Assembly (NCBI GenBank): GCA_014058105.1
Contig: JACGCM010002428.1
Span: forward strand, 85,111-149,110
DNA: 64,000 bases
Source: Kingdonia uniflora
Taxonomy: Eukaryota > Streptophyta > Magnoliopsida > Ranunculales > Circaeasteraceae
Direction: 5' to 3'
Numbering within the stretch: position 1 is the stretch's first letter; each line of letters starts with the position of its first letter. A program made the translations under genes and the position numbers. Shown here one piece after another: positions 22,380 to 34,249 of this stretch. The notes beneath the pieces were generated by a model that did not search any database, was not told where the DNA came from, and worked only from the letters and a program-made list of their open reading frames with translations.

Positions 22380-22609
22380 TGTTGGATAACAAGCTATTCT
22401 ACTGAGCAATCATACACACATAGATATGAGAGAAGAATAAATAGCTTATTATTGATAGGTTGTTCTGTGTTACAATTACTGAACCCTGTTAGGGGTTAAA
22501 TACTCTTTCTGAAACTCTCCCCATAAACCCTAGTTTATATGGGTTGTGTTAGGATTCCAGACCTCAACCGAGTTAGGTTCCCAACTTGGGTCGGGCCCAA
22601 CTCTAAACA
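22380..22609 (-). repeat. 3' LTR of element D
   Basis: 230 bp, TGTTGG...TAAACA on the plus strand. Shares TTATTGATAGGTTGTT, TTTATATGG and the GGGCC/GGACCCAACTC end with 28574-28843. Confidence 0.85.
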
Positions 22610-23028
22610 CTCCCCCCAGGATGACTTGCCTCATCAAAACCTCTGCCTAGCAAAACCCCGTTGGGCAAAAAGTTGTGCAAGGAAATAGTACAATCATATG
22701 CCCTGTATGGGTTGTAGACGCGTGTACGTTGCCTCATCAAAACCTCTAGTTAGTAAAATCTTTTGGGACAAAAACTGTACTATCAGGAAAAAAAAATACA
22801 ACACGTATGTGTCCACGTCAGGTTGAGACTACTCCCCCTGACGTCAATCTTCATCAAGATCTATCTTCTTGAGATTTATCTCCTCGAGATCTATCTCCTT
22901 AAGATGTATCTCCCCGAGATAATGATGAATAAAAAATTTCGCATGTCGATTCTGTGTACTAGCTGTTTGAACGTAAGTTATGCAAGAGTCTTCATGAATA
23001 CGTTTGCAAAGTTGTCTTTTGAAATATC

Positions 23029-23253
23029 TTAAATAACGTCAATCGCATTCGCCTTTTGTAATTCATTTGTATGAAAGGACTTTTGTGAATTGTGTTTTGT
23101 TCTGTCGTCATTGATAAAATCTCCATTGACTTCAATGATGCAAGCCGAGTTGTCTTCATACATAGTCGATGCTTTATCTTGGATAGAACATGCCACAACT
23201 TCAATTAAAGTGATATACATTGGAGCACAACCATCATTCTCTTCCAGCTTCAT
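23029..23253 (-). pseudogene. Element D RNase H
   Basis: The minus-strand ORF contains TMYEDNSACIIEVNGDFIND, then DRTKHNSQKSFHTNELQKAN and AIDVI. This is the C-terminal part of copia RNase H (normally YEDNAACI...DRTKHI-PKFFFTHELQ), so the catalytic Asp in the EDN motif is present. It is followed by a stop where IRSSDNLADLFTK would be expected. It lies about 400 bp inside the 3' LTR. The upstream RNase H half is not readable in one frame. Confidence 0.8.
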
Positions 23254-23667
23254 GAAGTATAAGAATTTCCTCGTGGTTCGAAGATGTAACTACCGCCGTT
23301 TACTTTATCGATCTCCAAGAATTTATTGTATCCTCGTACATAAACATATAGTCCATCTGACAATGGCCTCTTTGTGGGTCTAACAAGTATTCTGTATCGG
23401 GGTACCCTATAATTTTATGTTTACCATTTTTGGGTTGAACAGACCCCAGTCTTTCGTGGCGATCAGATACCACAGAATGTACGTGATCTCATTCCAGTGC
23501 CTTTGGGTAGGAACAAAATTATGGCAAGCTAAAATAAATAGTTTACCGCGAATGAGTCATCGGGTCTAGTATACCCAGCTAACTATAGCAAAGCACCTCT
23601 TAATTATGGCGTTACGGCCCTAAGAGTCTTTCCTCATTAGGATGGTGAAAGATATCATTTTTCACAT

Positions 23668-23960
23668 CTAAGTGATAGACAACAATAAGCGACTTAGTAC
23701 CGTGTGCTGCATCCATACTGAAGTGTTAGATAACTCTTCCGATATATATCCTTTGGTGTACGAGAATGCCACTATCAAGATGTTCGATCTACAAATTGAG
23801 ATAATACTTGGTTTCCCAAGGTCTTTTATTTCGAATTCCTTCCTAAGGTATTCGATGGCTCTCGCGATCTCCCCCAAAGTTCTAATGATATCCAAATTAT
23901 TTAGTATACTGTTATGATAACTTAAGCCAATATCTGTATTCTAAATAAGAACGCATTGAC
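23668..23960 (-). pseudogene. Element D reverse transcriptase fragment with mutated active site
   Basis: The minus strand reads SILNNLDIIRTLGEIARAIE, YLRKEFEIKDLGK, TKGYISEEL and MQHTVLSRLL. This matches the copia RT palm: YVDDLNIIGT-EEI...YLKKEFEMKDLGK, then Y-EKVLKRF and HPLSTPMV-RSL. The catalytic Asp-Asp pair is Asn-Asn here (AATAAT, plus strand 23896-23901), a double GAT-to-AAT change that abolishes polymerisation. Upstream RT motifs are not recognisable because of decay. Confidence 0.8.
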
Positions 23961-23999
23961 AGATAAGAATATTTGCAAAGTCCCCGACCTTCAAATACT

Positions 24000-26900
24000 C
24001 AGTCAATTTACTGTGTCATATGGGCCCGGATTACTTTTAAGTCAATAATTACTTTTCCAGTTTTATTACGTACGCAACTCGTGTGGGTTAGGATTAATTG
24101 CTTTTAGAAGCTTATACCTCCCCGAGTGGCTTCATGTAGATATCTATATCTAGTTTCCCATATATATACATAGTAATTATATAAGACGAATGTCTAGCTT
24201 GTCCTTGACAACTTGACAGACTGATTAGTACTAAAATGTTATAGCGTCCCTAACAGGATAATAGGTCATATTATTATTTATGTCAGATATCTTAGAGAAT
24301 TCTTGAGCTCCGCTTGGATACCAAATACCTACTTTGGCTAATATACATCAACACACAGCCGTTTACAATAATTGGTTCTAAATTCTCATTCTTGATGATG
24401 AGCACAACAACAAATATGAACACATTGTCAACAAATTACTATTGAACAATCCTATGTTGTGTCATTACAAACTTTTAAGTAGATCGAGATATTTTTATTA
24501 TCATACTTATGTGCCACACCAGGCTTGTCTCATAATGCATCAACTGGTCCCGTAATTACTATTGACTCATCGATGAGTGGTTACATCCCCGATGAGCCGA
24601 CAACACCACTAGTCATATTTATCCCTTATTTTATAGCTCCTCGGCTCAGAATACTTTCTTTCAACGGTGCTTCATACTAAGCGCGAGCCTCAGATTCATT
24701 TGCGGTACAAATTCACCTGGAACATTCAGTTATGTAAATGCATTACCTGTAGGTACATGCGCCTATGATACTTCACCAGTGTCTATGAATGTGTCTGGCA
24801 ATTTATTTGTGGCCTATTACAAGTTTGTAATCCGTTGAACCTTATTGTCACTTAAATTATGTAAAGTGATCTAGAGGAGACAACTATAGTATTTTCCAAC
24901 TAATCTTGGAAATATATATCCTCAATACTGACTGTCATATCTCCCCCCCAATGCTGGGATTATCGTCTCATCAAAGTAATAATCAGCCCTGCAATATAAA
25001 CATCGCCAATGGGTTTCAAATATCTAGTGATAGATGCGAATCATAACCCACATAATACCAGGCCGACGTTGGGGTCCCATCTTCATACGTTGTAATAGTG
25101 CGATTGGCACCTGTACGAAATCATTCAAATGTTCGTCAATGGGCGACACCGGGCACCGACCAAGTTACTAGATGCTTTGGAAAAGATTTGATGATTTGCT
25201 ATGGGACGAATCCAAATCAGTGTTATAGGAGATAAAATGCATGGCCCACACACTAGCCAAAAGTTGTGATCATAATAACAGTGGCCTAACGATTATCCTA
25301 AATCGCTTGATTAGGTTCTCCACCAATCCCAAGTTGGATATGGTATAGCGCACTCACGATGCTCAATCATCTATCCCTTTTAGTGATAAAATGATCATCA
25401 AAAGTATGTGAGTCAAACTTGCAAGCCCCTGCAAGTCACATCGATCGACTTGATCGGTTATTCCAAGAACTGAGCCTATGATCGAATAATCTAAGTGAGA
25501 ACTTATACTAGCGTCGCATTCCTAGTTGTTAATAACAGGCAAACGTAAGACCATCTCTAAGATGTGTCTATTATGGCCATAAATACTCAAGAAGACTACT
25601 ATGTGGATGGATAGGTGTGGGTCTTTATAGATGCATTTAGGGCAAAGGTTAAAAATCCCACTCCACCATGGTAATACTATAACAAACAATAGACTTTCCT
25701 TTAAAGCAATCATTACACGTACACTCTCTAGATCTTCTCTCACTTCAAAGAAAGTCGAGATATATTCTCGATAATCCTCCTCATTATCATATAATGGAGT
25801 AGTATATTGGAAACCGTTTTAATAGCATATTTCAACCTTTAAATTCATGTCAGGCTCTTTTTTTTCGTCTTTCATGTCAGCGCTAGAGATAAGGGCAAAT
25901 GTAGCCCAAGAAATAAGGATTGAGCTAGAGACGGAGTCTTAATAAACTATGGAAGCCTTTTTCTCCCCCCTCCCCCCTATAGTCATTTTGCTAACTGCAT
26001 AGCTAATAGCCGAAGACCCCGGGCGCACGTTAACAACTCACCCCGATATGAGGGAATTCATAGAACCTTGTCAGTCATTTTCTCTGATAGTCTTTATGTG
26101 ATAAGCATTATCATGTATATCTCTAAAACTTAGTAAAATTTGGCTAGATTTACTGGCGTATAAAATAGACAAGATACCCCGTATCGTACCGTTAAAGAGT
26201 AATAGCGTGACGCACTCAGTGCGTTCTATCATGTTGGTCGTGCCAATGATATTGTGACATCCCCGATGCATAAGGTTAAAGATAATAAATATGTTCATAT
26301 CTCAAAAGGATCGAGTGCGTGGTAATAATGTCTCTTAGACATGTGTTGCCACTCATCCGATTATCGGTAATGCTTAATAAACAGATAGATCCATAGGCGG
26401 ATTGTATATAGTAGATCAACTATCATACATGGAATTTAACTACTTCCCAAATAATAAATTCTCATAATCAAAGATCAATCTCATTGATGTGATACCGAAC
26501 CAGTGCATCTCACGAACATTCTATTAAACTAACCAGTAAATAGTTCCCAACTCAGTCAATGATAGTACTAATAAAGCAAAACGACTACTATGCAAAAAGT
26601 AAAGTTATTACTTAGCAATGCTCTCTAGGTGACATCTACTGATAATTTTCTACTGATACTCATAAAACTTGATCCAAAGCTACATTGGTATTATAGGAAA
26701 AATCTAAGGCGTGGTGAGGTCTGCGCCAGCTGTGATCACGTGATAAATCAGGGTTGATCTCTTTAGATCGTCTGGGGTACTTTGTAATCCTATGCCCGAC
26801 TATCTCGTATTCATTTACGAATTCTTCCTATTTTATTTTGGTCCATTGGTGAACTTCATGTTCCCCTTGCCTCATGTTACTAATGGCTAGGATTTTAATC

Positions 26901-28573
26901 CTGCCGTTGTTGCCACCTCTCATTTATCCACAGTTGCGACCCTGTCTGCAACTTCCCCTGTCACTAGGCCTAACATTTTGTGACCATGGCACATGCTTAC
27001 TCTTAGTAGGCATAAGCTTGAGGTTCTTAACCAATAACTCATTACTTTGCAAAGAAATGAGGAAAACTTAAATTAGGTCTGTGTGCAATATTTAAAGCGT
27101 AGAAAGTTTAATAAAATATTCTCAATATTTATATTTACCTCAGTTATTTCTCCACATAACTTCGTAGTGGAGTTGCAATGCCGAATAAAAATTCTACCGC
27201 AGTCATACAATATTAGAATAGTATAGGATAATTCATTATCATGTCTTCCTGAATATGGAGGCGGGGGTACAAACAAAGCTCCTACTTTATTATTTAGAGA
27301 CTTATTATTCTCAACAATGGTCTTTTCCAAATTCTGCAATAGTAGATGAATTTCAGTATCCATACATGTCAAGTTTATTAGTACCAAAAAAGTGTTGAAG
27401 TATGGGAAGTACGCAATGTTCTGAATGTAGCCAACATCTATTATGCATGTAGACCAATACCAGTAGTACTCAATAAACATTCCTTGCATAAAGGCAATTC
27501 AAAGCATTCAAGTCAGTGATTCCAAATCATTACTTGTAGGTAAACCTTGTCCATATCCTATTACTCATAAAATCTTTTTTAAGTATAAGATATTGCGATC
27601 CTTATTCTAATAACTAAGGTGCTATAATCTCTAAAGTTCTATAAAGTTTGTATATTCTAGCCAAATGACATTATTTGCTACGAATATGAGGGGTTTAGAT
27701 GTTTAGCTGACAAGTGGTCCCACCCTAAAGTCTATCGAGTTCACAAGATAGGTAGATTAGTCTTATCTTTGAACTAACATTCTAAGGTACTATAGGTTGT
27801 TATTAGTACCTATATATCTCTAAATATTATCAAGTAATATCTAATTGTACCTAGATACGTAAAATTAGTTCCTCAAATACCAAATTTTTAAAAAATAAAA
27901 CTAAGTCAATTCCTAGTTGATCTCTAATTATTATCTTTGACATTTAACCATAATTTAGATATGACTCTCAGTCATATTCTAAATTAGTCTTGATTTTCAT
28001 ATTATCTATGATCTTTGGTCAGGATAATTAGTATCCTAGGGGAATACTATTAATATCCTATAAATTATCGTAAGATACTTAAGTAGGTATTAATCTATAT
28101 TCTTATATCACGTATAAGTTTCCCGGTTTTCCTATACAAGGCACCCGCTCCCAAAAAATTTAAAGCTACCCCCACTGAGATTCTAAAATTTTTTGAATAC
28201 TATCCTGATTTTTAGCCCAAAATTGTTATATATCCTCTTGATTTCCTACATTCTTTCATAATATTTTATATTATCTTTAGCAAATTCTTCTAATATTTTT
28301 CTCCTAAAATATTTCTAGTATTCTTTCCTCGAATCTCTCTTTTGCAACTTTTTCTTGGACTCTTTATTTCCAAAATCTCCCCTTATTTGTTTTGTATTAT
28401 TTCCATTAAAACTTCAAATGCCAAAATACACAATTGGGCAGACTACAACTCCGTATCTCAAATTGCTAATGCTGTTAGAGTGTCATCAAAGTTGAACATA
28501 AAACTTTTATATTTCTTTACTTTAACTTTAAAAAAAAATATTCGGGCCTGCTGCCTTCGAACCCTTGATATAT
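24000..28573 (-). pseudogene. Element D internal remainder (gag/integrase region, unreadable)
   Basis: By position this should encode RT N-terminus, integrase, protease and gag on the minus strand, but no frame gives a recognisable motif. The longest ORFs are 138 codons (27489-27073, MQGMFIEYYWYW) and shorter ones at 25743-25522 and 26298-26071; none has a family match I can defend. Composition is very A/T-rich around 27500-28500. I see no inserted element with clear ends here. Confidence 0.5.
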
Positions 28574-28843
28574 TGTTCACTTAGATCATTTTTCCTAAGA
28601 AATCATGCACACACATAGATATAAGAGAAGAATAGAGAGTTTACTATTGATAGGTTGTTTTGTGAACCAGAGAATAATAGAGAGCTTATTATTGATAGGT
28701 TGTTATGTGAACCCTTTTAGGGATTAAATACTCTATTTAAAACTTTCCCCGTAAACTCTAGTTTATATGGACTTTGTTAAGAGTCCAGTAGGACATCCCA
28801 ACCGAATTGGTTCCCACCTTGGGCCGGACCCAACTCGTAACCA
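28574..28843 (-). repeat. 5' LTR of element D with internal 45-bp duplication
   Basis: 270 bp, 40 bp longer than the partner LTR. The difference is a tandem duplication, 28626-28668 and 28669-28713, both containing TATTGATAGGTTGTT and GTGAACC. The LTR ends in CA at 28843, immediately before AAATG. Confidence 0.85.
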
Positions 28844-28849
28844 AAATGA

Positions 28850-29704
28850 AGTTTTTGTCTTTCCAGTTTGAGTGAGTTTCACGAATAAAAAGGAATCCCG
28901 AAAACAGATCATAAGGTAAAGGGACTCGGTGGAGGGTAAATAATAGGTGTTTCACTCATAGTCATGTTACCATTAGGCATATTAGGAGCAACAATATCTT
29001 CAAAAATGACAGGGTTAGCCTGTATTACTCTCTCCAGGATTACCTTCTCCCCATCGACTTTAGCCAATACCTCGAAATGCATCCTCACGGATTCGGGCTT
29101 CGTCTTCCACTCTGGAAACCCCTTCAATGCTTCATCTCCTTCTTCAATGCTTTCTCAACTTTGAAGACAATCTTAACAAATATTTGAGCCAAAGCATCTA
29201 CTTTCAGCAACCAAAATGACCCTTCCACCTTGGCTTTCTCACCCAGTACGGAATACAACAACATCTCAAATCCGTGAAGATTAGAGTTTGAACCGTTTAT
29301 CGACGTTAGAGGCCACATTGTTGCAAATCTATCTAGTGCCAATAAAGTCATTTGTTCTTAGCCAATGGTGGTAGGAACACTTTCATTTGTTTTGGTCCTG
29401 GAAGGTGAAGAGAGTTCCACTAAGCCTGGTACTAGACGCTTGAGCTTGTTAGCTGAGGATGAGAAAGTAGGGGAGGTGAGGGAGGTTGGACCCACTATTC
29501 ATAGAGAAAGTATTGGGCTATCTTGGGAGCAAGAAGCTGGTAAAGATGATCAGCCAGACCAGAGGCGAAGCCAATGTTATTATGGTTTAAGGGAAGTGGG
29601 AAGTCAAGCGGGTACCGCAAGCTAACGGATCTAGCACCCTTAACTATCACCACAGTACCGTCTACTAATATTACTTTCTTAAGTACACCAGCATCAACAT
29701 CATA
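28850..29704 (-). pseudogene. Unrecognised minus-strand gene relic
   Basis: An exon-like frame starts at 29704, right after a good acceptor (TTGTTTGCAG on the minus strand): YDVDAGVLKKVILVDGTVVI, then RYPLDFPLPLNHNN, IGFASGLADHLYQLLAPKI, ending in a stop at about 29495. Further open stretches follow in other frames: LDRFATMWPLTSING and LLKVDALAQIFVKIVFKVEK (29351-29124), and GFPEWKTKPESVRMHFEVLA, ILERVIQANPVIFEDIV, YPPPSPFTL (29127-28909). Codon usage and composition look more like a host gene than the flanking repeats. I do not recognise the protein. Copia D inserted just past its 3' end. It could be a decayed host gene or a captured fragment. Confidence 0.4.
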
Positions 29705-30078
29705 CTGCAAACAATTAATAACATAAAATTAGTCATCCTAAAAAAAGTTAGAATTTATAAACAAAGGGTGTCCCGAGTTACTATGCATGTAACAAATCAA
29801 AGAAATTCGTCGAGGCTTTGCGTTGGAAAAATATTAGTGAGTACAATATAACAGTTCTAACTAAGTAATTGCTTTGGGGGTGTTAAAATTAGAGCATTGG
29901 AGAACCCAATTGAGAGAAAAATCATTAGGGTTGTGAGAAATCGTGATTGGAGATGATCCATTGTTGAAGATTAGAGTCTAAAATTAAAATCAAAATCAAA
30001 ATTAAAATTGAAGACACATAATTTTGGTTTTTCGGTTTGTCGTTGTTATTGTTGTTGTTGTTTCAAGGCTAGGATTGC
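29705..30078. other. Non-coding stretch upstream of the relic
   Basis: Possible intron or upstream sequence of the minus-strand relic, with an AAAATTAAAATC-type low-complexity tract near 29985-30010. No gene seen. Confidence 0.5.
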
Positions 30079-30240
30079 AATTTTTGACGAATTTGGGATC
30101 CAACGGTTGAGATTCATTTTTTCGGACAAAACTTGTGTTCGAACTGACAAGACTTATTTATTCTATCTCGATGCTTGCGATCTGAAAGATCAACCGCTAA
30201 GACCCAACCAATATGGTTGAGTCTCTTTTTCTTATTATAG
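30079..30240. repeat. Dispersed repeat, copy 1 (partner at 58229-58396)
   Basis: The two copies share GATCCAACGGTTGAGATT / GATCTAACGGCTGAGATT, GAAAGATCAACCGCTAAGAC / GAAAGATCAACGGCTAAGAC and the end TTTCTTATTATAGATA, in the same order and orientation. This is a dispersed non-coding repeat, perhaps one end of a MITE; the opposite end is not identified. From 30241 to 30883 there is no gene, only A/T-rich spacer. Confidence 0.6.
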
Positions 30241-30892
30241 ATAAAATAAAATAAAAAACAGAACAAAGTGAGGAACAAACTTTGTCAAGGAATCAAACTT
30301 TAGTTTTGAGTAAGTGAAACAATACATATTTTTGCTAGAAGTACAAGATGCCTAACCTACAATGACAATTCTAACTTGCTTAATAAGAAATACACAAAAG
30401 TTGTAACAACTAATACTACATGAGAAGATCACAATAATAGAAAGAAGAAAACTTCATACCACGAATATCATCATGACTGATTAAGTGGATGCTCGACAAG
30501 TGTTAATCCCGTCCTTACAATCGCTTGTGAGATTATTGAAGGTTTCTATTTGTCAGAAAGTTACGGCAATGATTGTGAAGATCAACATAGCAAATACAAA
30601 TACTATAAAACAAAGATTTCTAATCATTGCAAGAATATTTTGCCCGATATTCTCAGGCCGGAAACTTTCATATCTCGATAGAATGGACCGGCCAAACATC
30701 TTCCCACCAGCTACATAACAAAGAACCAACCACAAATTAAACTCAAGTTTAAATGAGAGGTAACTCGCTTAAAGAAGTATATAGCAATGCATATCCGCAT
30801 TTAAAACTTACAAAAATGTACACTCTAACAGATACATGAGCATACAATGTTTACTACAGTTTAGTATTTTTTGTACCGAGTGCTTGATATAT

Positions 30893-31040
30893 GGGAGAGG
30901 ATTTAGAGACACTTAAAACCAAACATTCAAGTCTCACTCAATACCAACCACTCATCTCTATTAGATGAGTGGCTCTCAAAATTAGATATTTCATATATAG
31001 GAAATGAGGTTGAAAACCAAATAGTGTATCCTACCCCACT
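30893..31040. repeat. Left TIR of MULE-2
   Basis: 148 bp. Starts GGGAGAGGATTTAGAGACAC, against GGGAAATGATTTAGAGACAC in the complement of the right end. The repeats share AAGTCTCACTCAATACCAAC and AACCAAATAGTGTATCCT. CT-rich sequence (31041-31060) follows. Confidence 0.9.
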
Positions 31041-31339
31041 TTCTCTCTCTCTCTCTTCAGTCACATCGTGTTTCTCTCTTTCTTCCCCTGTTTTCAAATT
31101 CAAAAAAATTGGTTCTCATGTAACTAGATTTTTGGATAGGAGTATGTAGTAGAAGAATGTCAATGTAACGAGTTTTGTATTTCCTCTTTTGTAGCATGTG
31201 ATGTAATGAAGGCTTTCAAATAAAATGAGCATTGCGTTGGACATTACTTGTGTTTAGTTTCTAATATTTTCTTAAATAACTTGCGTTGGACAACTCACAA
31301 TTGTTTCTTTTATGTGTGAACTTGTCAGTGTGATCGACA

Positions 31340-33892
31340 ATGGAAGACTCTGTAGCTAAAAATTAGAGTAGAGTTATTCGTAACGAGTCTCTAAAAAGGT
31401 CTGAAAATAAATGTATTATTGACCCGTTGTTGGGGAAAGCCCATACGAGGGTCAACATTTTTATGCTGTTGAGGACACACGTCTGTACTACGAACGATAT
31501 GGAAAAGAGCAGGGTTTTTTCACCAAGATACGCAATTCTACTAAACGCTCGAGATCGGATGATATAGGCAGAGCCCACTTCTGTTGTATGAGTAATAGCT
31601 TCTAAAAGATAAACCATGGGATAGATCCAGATACTAGTAACATATCTGGCAATAGAAGATCATCTGACAAGTGTGGGTGTAAAACGACAATGAATATTAA
31701 TTGAAATACCAAAATAGGAAAATATATTGTCACAAGTTTCACGGATATCCATAACCATAAACTCGTATCTCCGCGGAATCATCATCGTATGAAGGTTAGC
31801 AGATTCTTTCCAAAAGCAGCAAAAAACTTGACAACAACATTTGAGCTCCACAATATTTTGGTGAGCAATGTCTCGGCATTATTCCCAGATCGAACCTTCA
31901 ACAAACGGGATTGTTACAACTACAACGCCAGGGTAAATAAGGAACGACTAGTGATAAGAGATGCACAAGCCACATTGGAGTGGTTTAGGAAGAAACAAAC
32001 TGAAGATCCGATGTTTTATTTTGACATAGAATTTGATGATGAGGGCCGAGCACTATATTTTTTTTAGATTGATGGACGTTCAAGATGCGCATACGAGGTA
32101 TTTGGAGATGTCGTCACCTTCAATACTACGTATCGGACCAATGTATATAGGATACCTTTTGCTCCGTTTGCAGCGATCAACAACCACTACCAAACAATTC
32201 AATACGGATGTCCTCTACTAAGGAATGAGCAAGAAAACACATTTGTATGGTTGTTCCATACTTGGTTGAAGGCAATAAACTACAAGCACCCTGTTTTAAT
32301 TATCACTGATCAAGATGTAGCTATGGCCGCTGCTATTCCCAAGGTAAAGAAGGAGTTCGAATTGGACAGACTAACAAAAGACAAATTATCGATTTACCAT
32401 ATAGGTCGACAATATAATAGATATATAACTCTAATTGTACTTAGTATTTGTCGAAATCGACAATATTTTATATGCAATGCATCATGCACATTGTCATAAT
32501 TGTTGAGATCGACAATATTTTAATTCATAATTCCAATGTTATATATAACTCCAATATATTGTCGAGTACAATCATGTATCGATATTTTATTGTCGACCTA
32601 GGATTCTAATCAACAATATCATAGATTATAAAATAATGTCTCTAAATCATTCTATGTTCCCCTGGTTTATTTACAGGTCTTCCCCAACACCAGACATCGA
32701 TTTTGTCTGTGGCACATTATAAACAAATTTCCTGAAAAGATAGGCCGTATTTATCGGGAACCATCTACATTCAAAGAAGATATTGATTCGATAATGCATG
32801 ACACATATGAGGCTGTAGAGTTTGAAATAAGGTGGATAGACCTAATGAAGAAACATAAATTTGATGATAACCTTTGGATGCAAAGCATCTTCAATATTAA
32901 ACATAAATGGATACCATTATGGAATCGTTTAACCTCCTATGCAGGCATGAGCAGTACAGGATGAAGTGAGTCCACAAACAACTTCTTTAATGGTTGGTTG
33001 CCAGTAACAACTGGGTTGTACAATTTTGTGACCAAGTATGAGATTGTACTTTTAGAGGTATACGAACGAGAGACTGGAGAAGACTTTGCATCAGAATACT
33101 GATATCGTCAAGTTGGTCCTTATCAAGCTCTACTAAAAGATGCTGCAAAGATTTACATAGGAACAATGATCTACAAACTTTAGGATCAGTTTGACCTGGT
33201 TGTCTGCTTTATTGCAATAGAAAGAAACATAGAAGGCAACCTTTGACAACTTACGGTGAAGTCCCATAGTGGTCGTACCGAGTCATTTAAGTTGAATATA
33301 GACTTAGAGAAGCTAACTGGTAATTGTGGAAGTAAGTTTCTTGAGTATGTTGGACACCCATGTTGTCACCTCCTGAAAGTTTTCTCGAAATACGACATTC
33401 TCAAAATACCTGAAGCTTTCATTATGACAAGGTGGAAAATTGGTATAAACAAGTTTTCAAGGTAGTATGATAAAAGTCAATTGGGAGGAAAAAGCTTATG
33501 ACATCCTTTACGTCATAGCCACCCTTCGTACAACAAAATTATTTGAAAGGGCCTCGAAGATGAAATCAAGTTTTGAATTTACAGCTTTGAAGCTAGACGA
33601 GATTGAGTCCAACCTTGGTTACTACGATGATTCTTTAATACAGACAGATACATCGTAACCAAACATCTCTACTTCTTTAGCAGATTCTATGATGTCTGGA
33701 ACTATCATTTTAAACCCTCTCGTTACTCAAACAAAAGGACGAGTGAAGACTGATCATAAGAAAGGGGCAAGATGGAAGGGGGGATGGAAGAAGCTGTTAT
33801 GAAGAAGAAGAGAACATGCAAAATTTGTGGAGTACTTGGCAACCATGACAAACGGACATGCCCACTTCTCAAAATGAAGATAGTGGAATCAA
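31340..33892 (+). pseudogene. FAR1-like MULE transposase (mudrA/FAR1 family)
   Basis: FAR1/FHY3-type proteins derive from Mutator transposases. Domains in order: N-terminal FAR1 zinc-binding domain, FYAVEDTRLYYERYGKEQGF ... HFCCMSNSF ... DIHNHKLV (about 31460-31770); KAAKNLTTTFELHNIL; the MULE DDE core, VFGDVVTFNTTYRTNVY (32095-32140), FAPFAAINNH, IITDQDVAMAAAIP, then FPNTRHRFCLWHI in the next exon; SESTNNFFNGWLP; a SWIM-like finger, NCGSKFLEYVGHPCCHLLKV; and a C-terminal knuckle, CKICGVLGNHDKRTC. The first catalytic Asp is Asn (AAT, 32122-32124). Stops lie at about 32066, 32963, 33101, 33181 and 33243. One clean intron is 32344-32676. Confidence 0.88.
32344..32676 (+). other. Intron of the FAR1-like gene filled by the ATTGTCGA array
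   Basis: Exon ends ...AIPK (CCCAAG|GTAAAG) and resumes TTTATTTACAG|GTCTTCCCC as VFPNTRHRFC, so IPK-VFPNTRHRFCLWH is restored exactly. The 333-bp intron contains GGTCGACAATATAATAG, TTGTCGAAATCGACAATATT, TTGTTGAGATCGACAATATT and ATTGTCGAGTACAATC. Confidence 0.85.
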
Positions 33893-34249
33893 GTAAGTAC
33901 ATATTCGATACTATGCATAAACGCCATATTATCTGTGATTTCTCTATAATGTGTTTCCCATTTATTTACCCCGTATTTATAATCGAAATGAATTCTATGT
34001 ATGAGATAGTCATAGGGATTATGTTCAGCCGTTGCAAGATAATGTTGACAACAAAAACATCTACAAAAATAGAAGTCTACATGGCATCAATCTGTAATTG
34101 ATTATAATAATTTTGTATTTAATAATTACTACTGGCGAAGCATAGTAGTGGTTCATTCAATATTTACTTTGGTTTGATAATGGAATTTAGGATAATAGCA
34201 ATAAACTATTTAAAATTTAGGGATTGTGTGGCTTTATGCACCCTCTATG

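Larger units (their letters stand above)
22380..28843 (-). mobile_element. Element D: full-length decayed Ty1/copia retrotransposon
   Basis: Two LTRs (22380-22609 and 28574-28843) bound 6.46 kb. A perfect 5-bp TSD, AAATG, lies at 22375-22379 and 28844-28848. On the minus strand, a purine tract (GGGGGGAG) lies just before the 3' LTR. RNase H (23253-23029) and RT (about 23950-23668) are recognisable close to it, in the copia order. The rest (24-28.5 kb) is so decayed that gag and integrase cannot be assigned. Repeats in the 3' internal region include two TTGCCTCATCAAAACCTCT copies 103 bp apart (22626, 22729) and a four-fold ATCTATCTCCT-like microrepeat (22859-22920). Confidence 0.88.

Noticed and set aside
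24500..24620. CTGATGAG-like hammerhead ribozyme core (GATGAGCC, ATCGATGAGTGG)
   Set aside because: No matching GAAA core and no helices at the right places.
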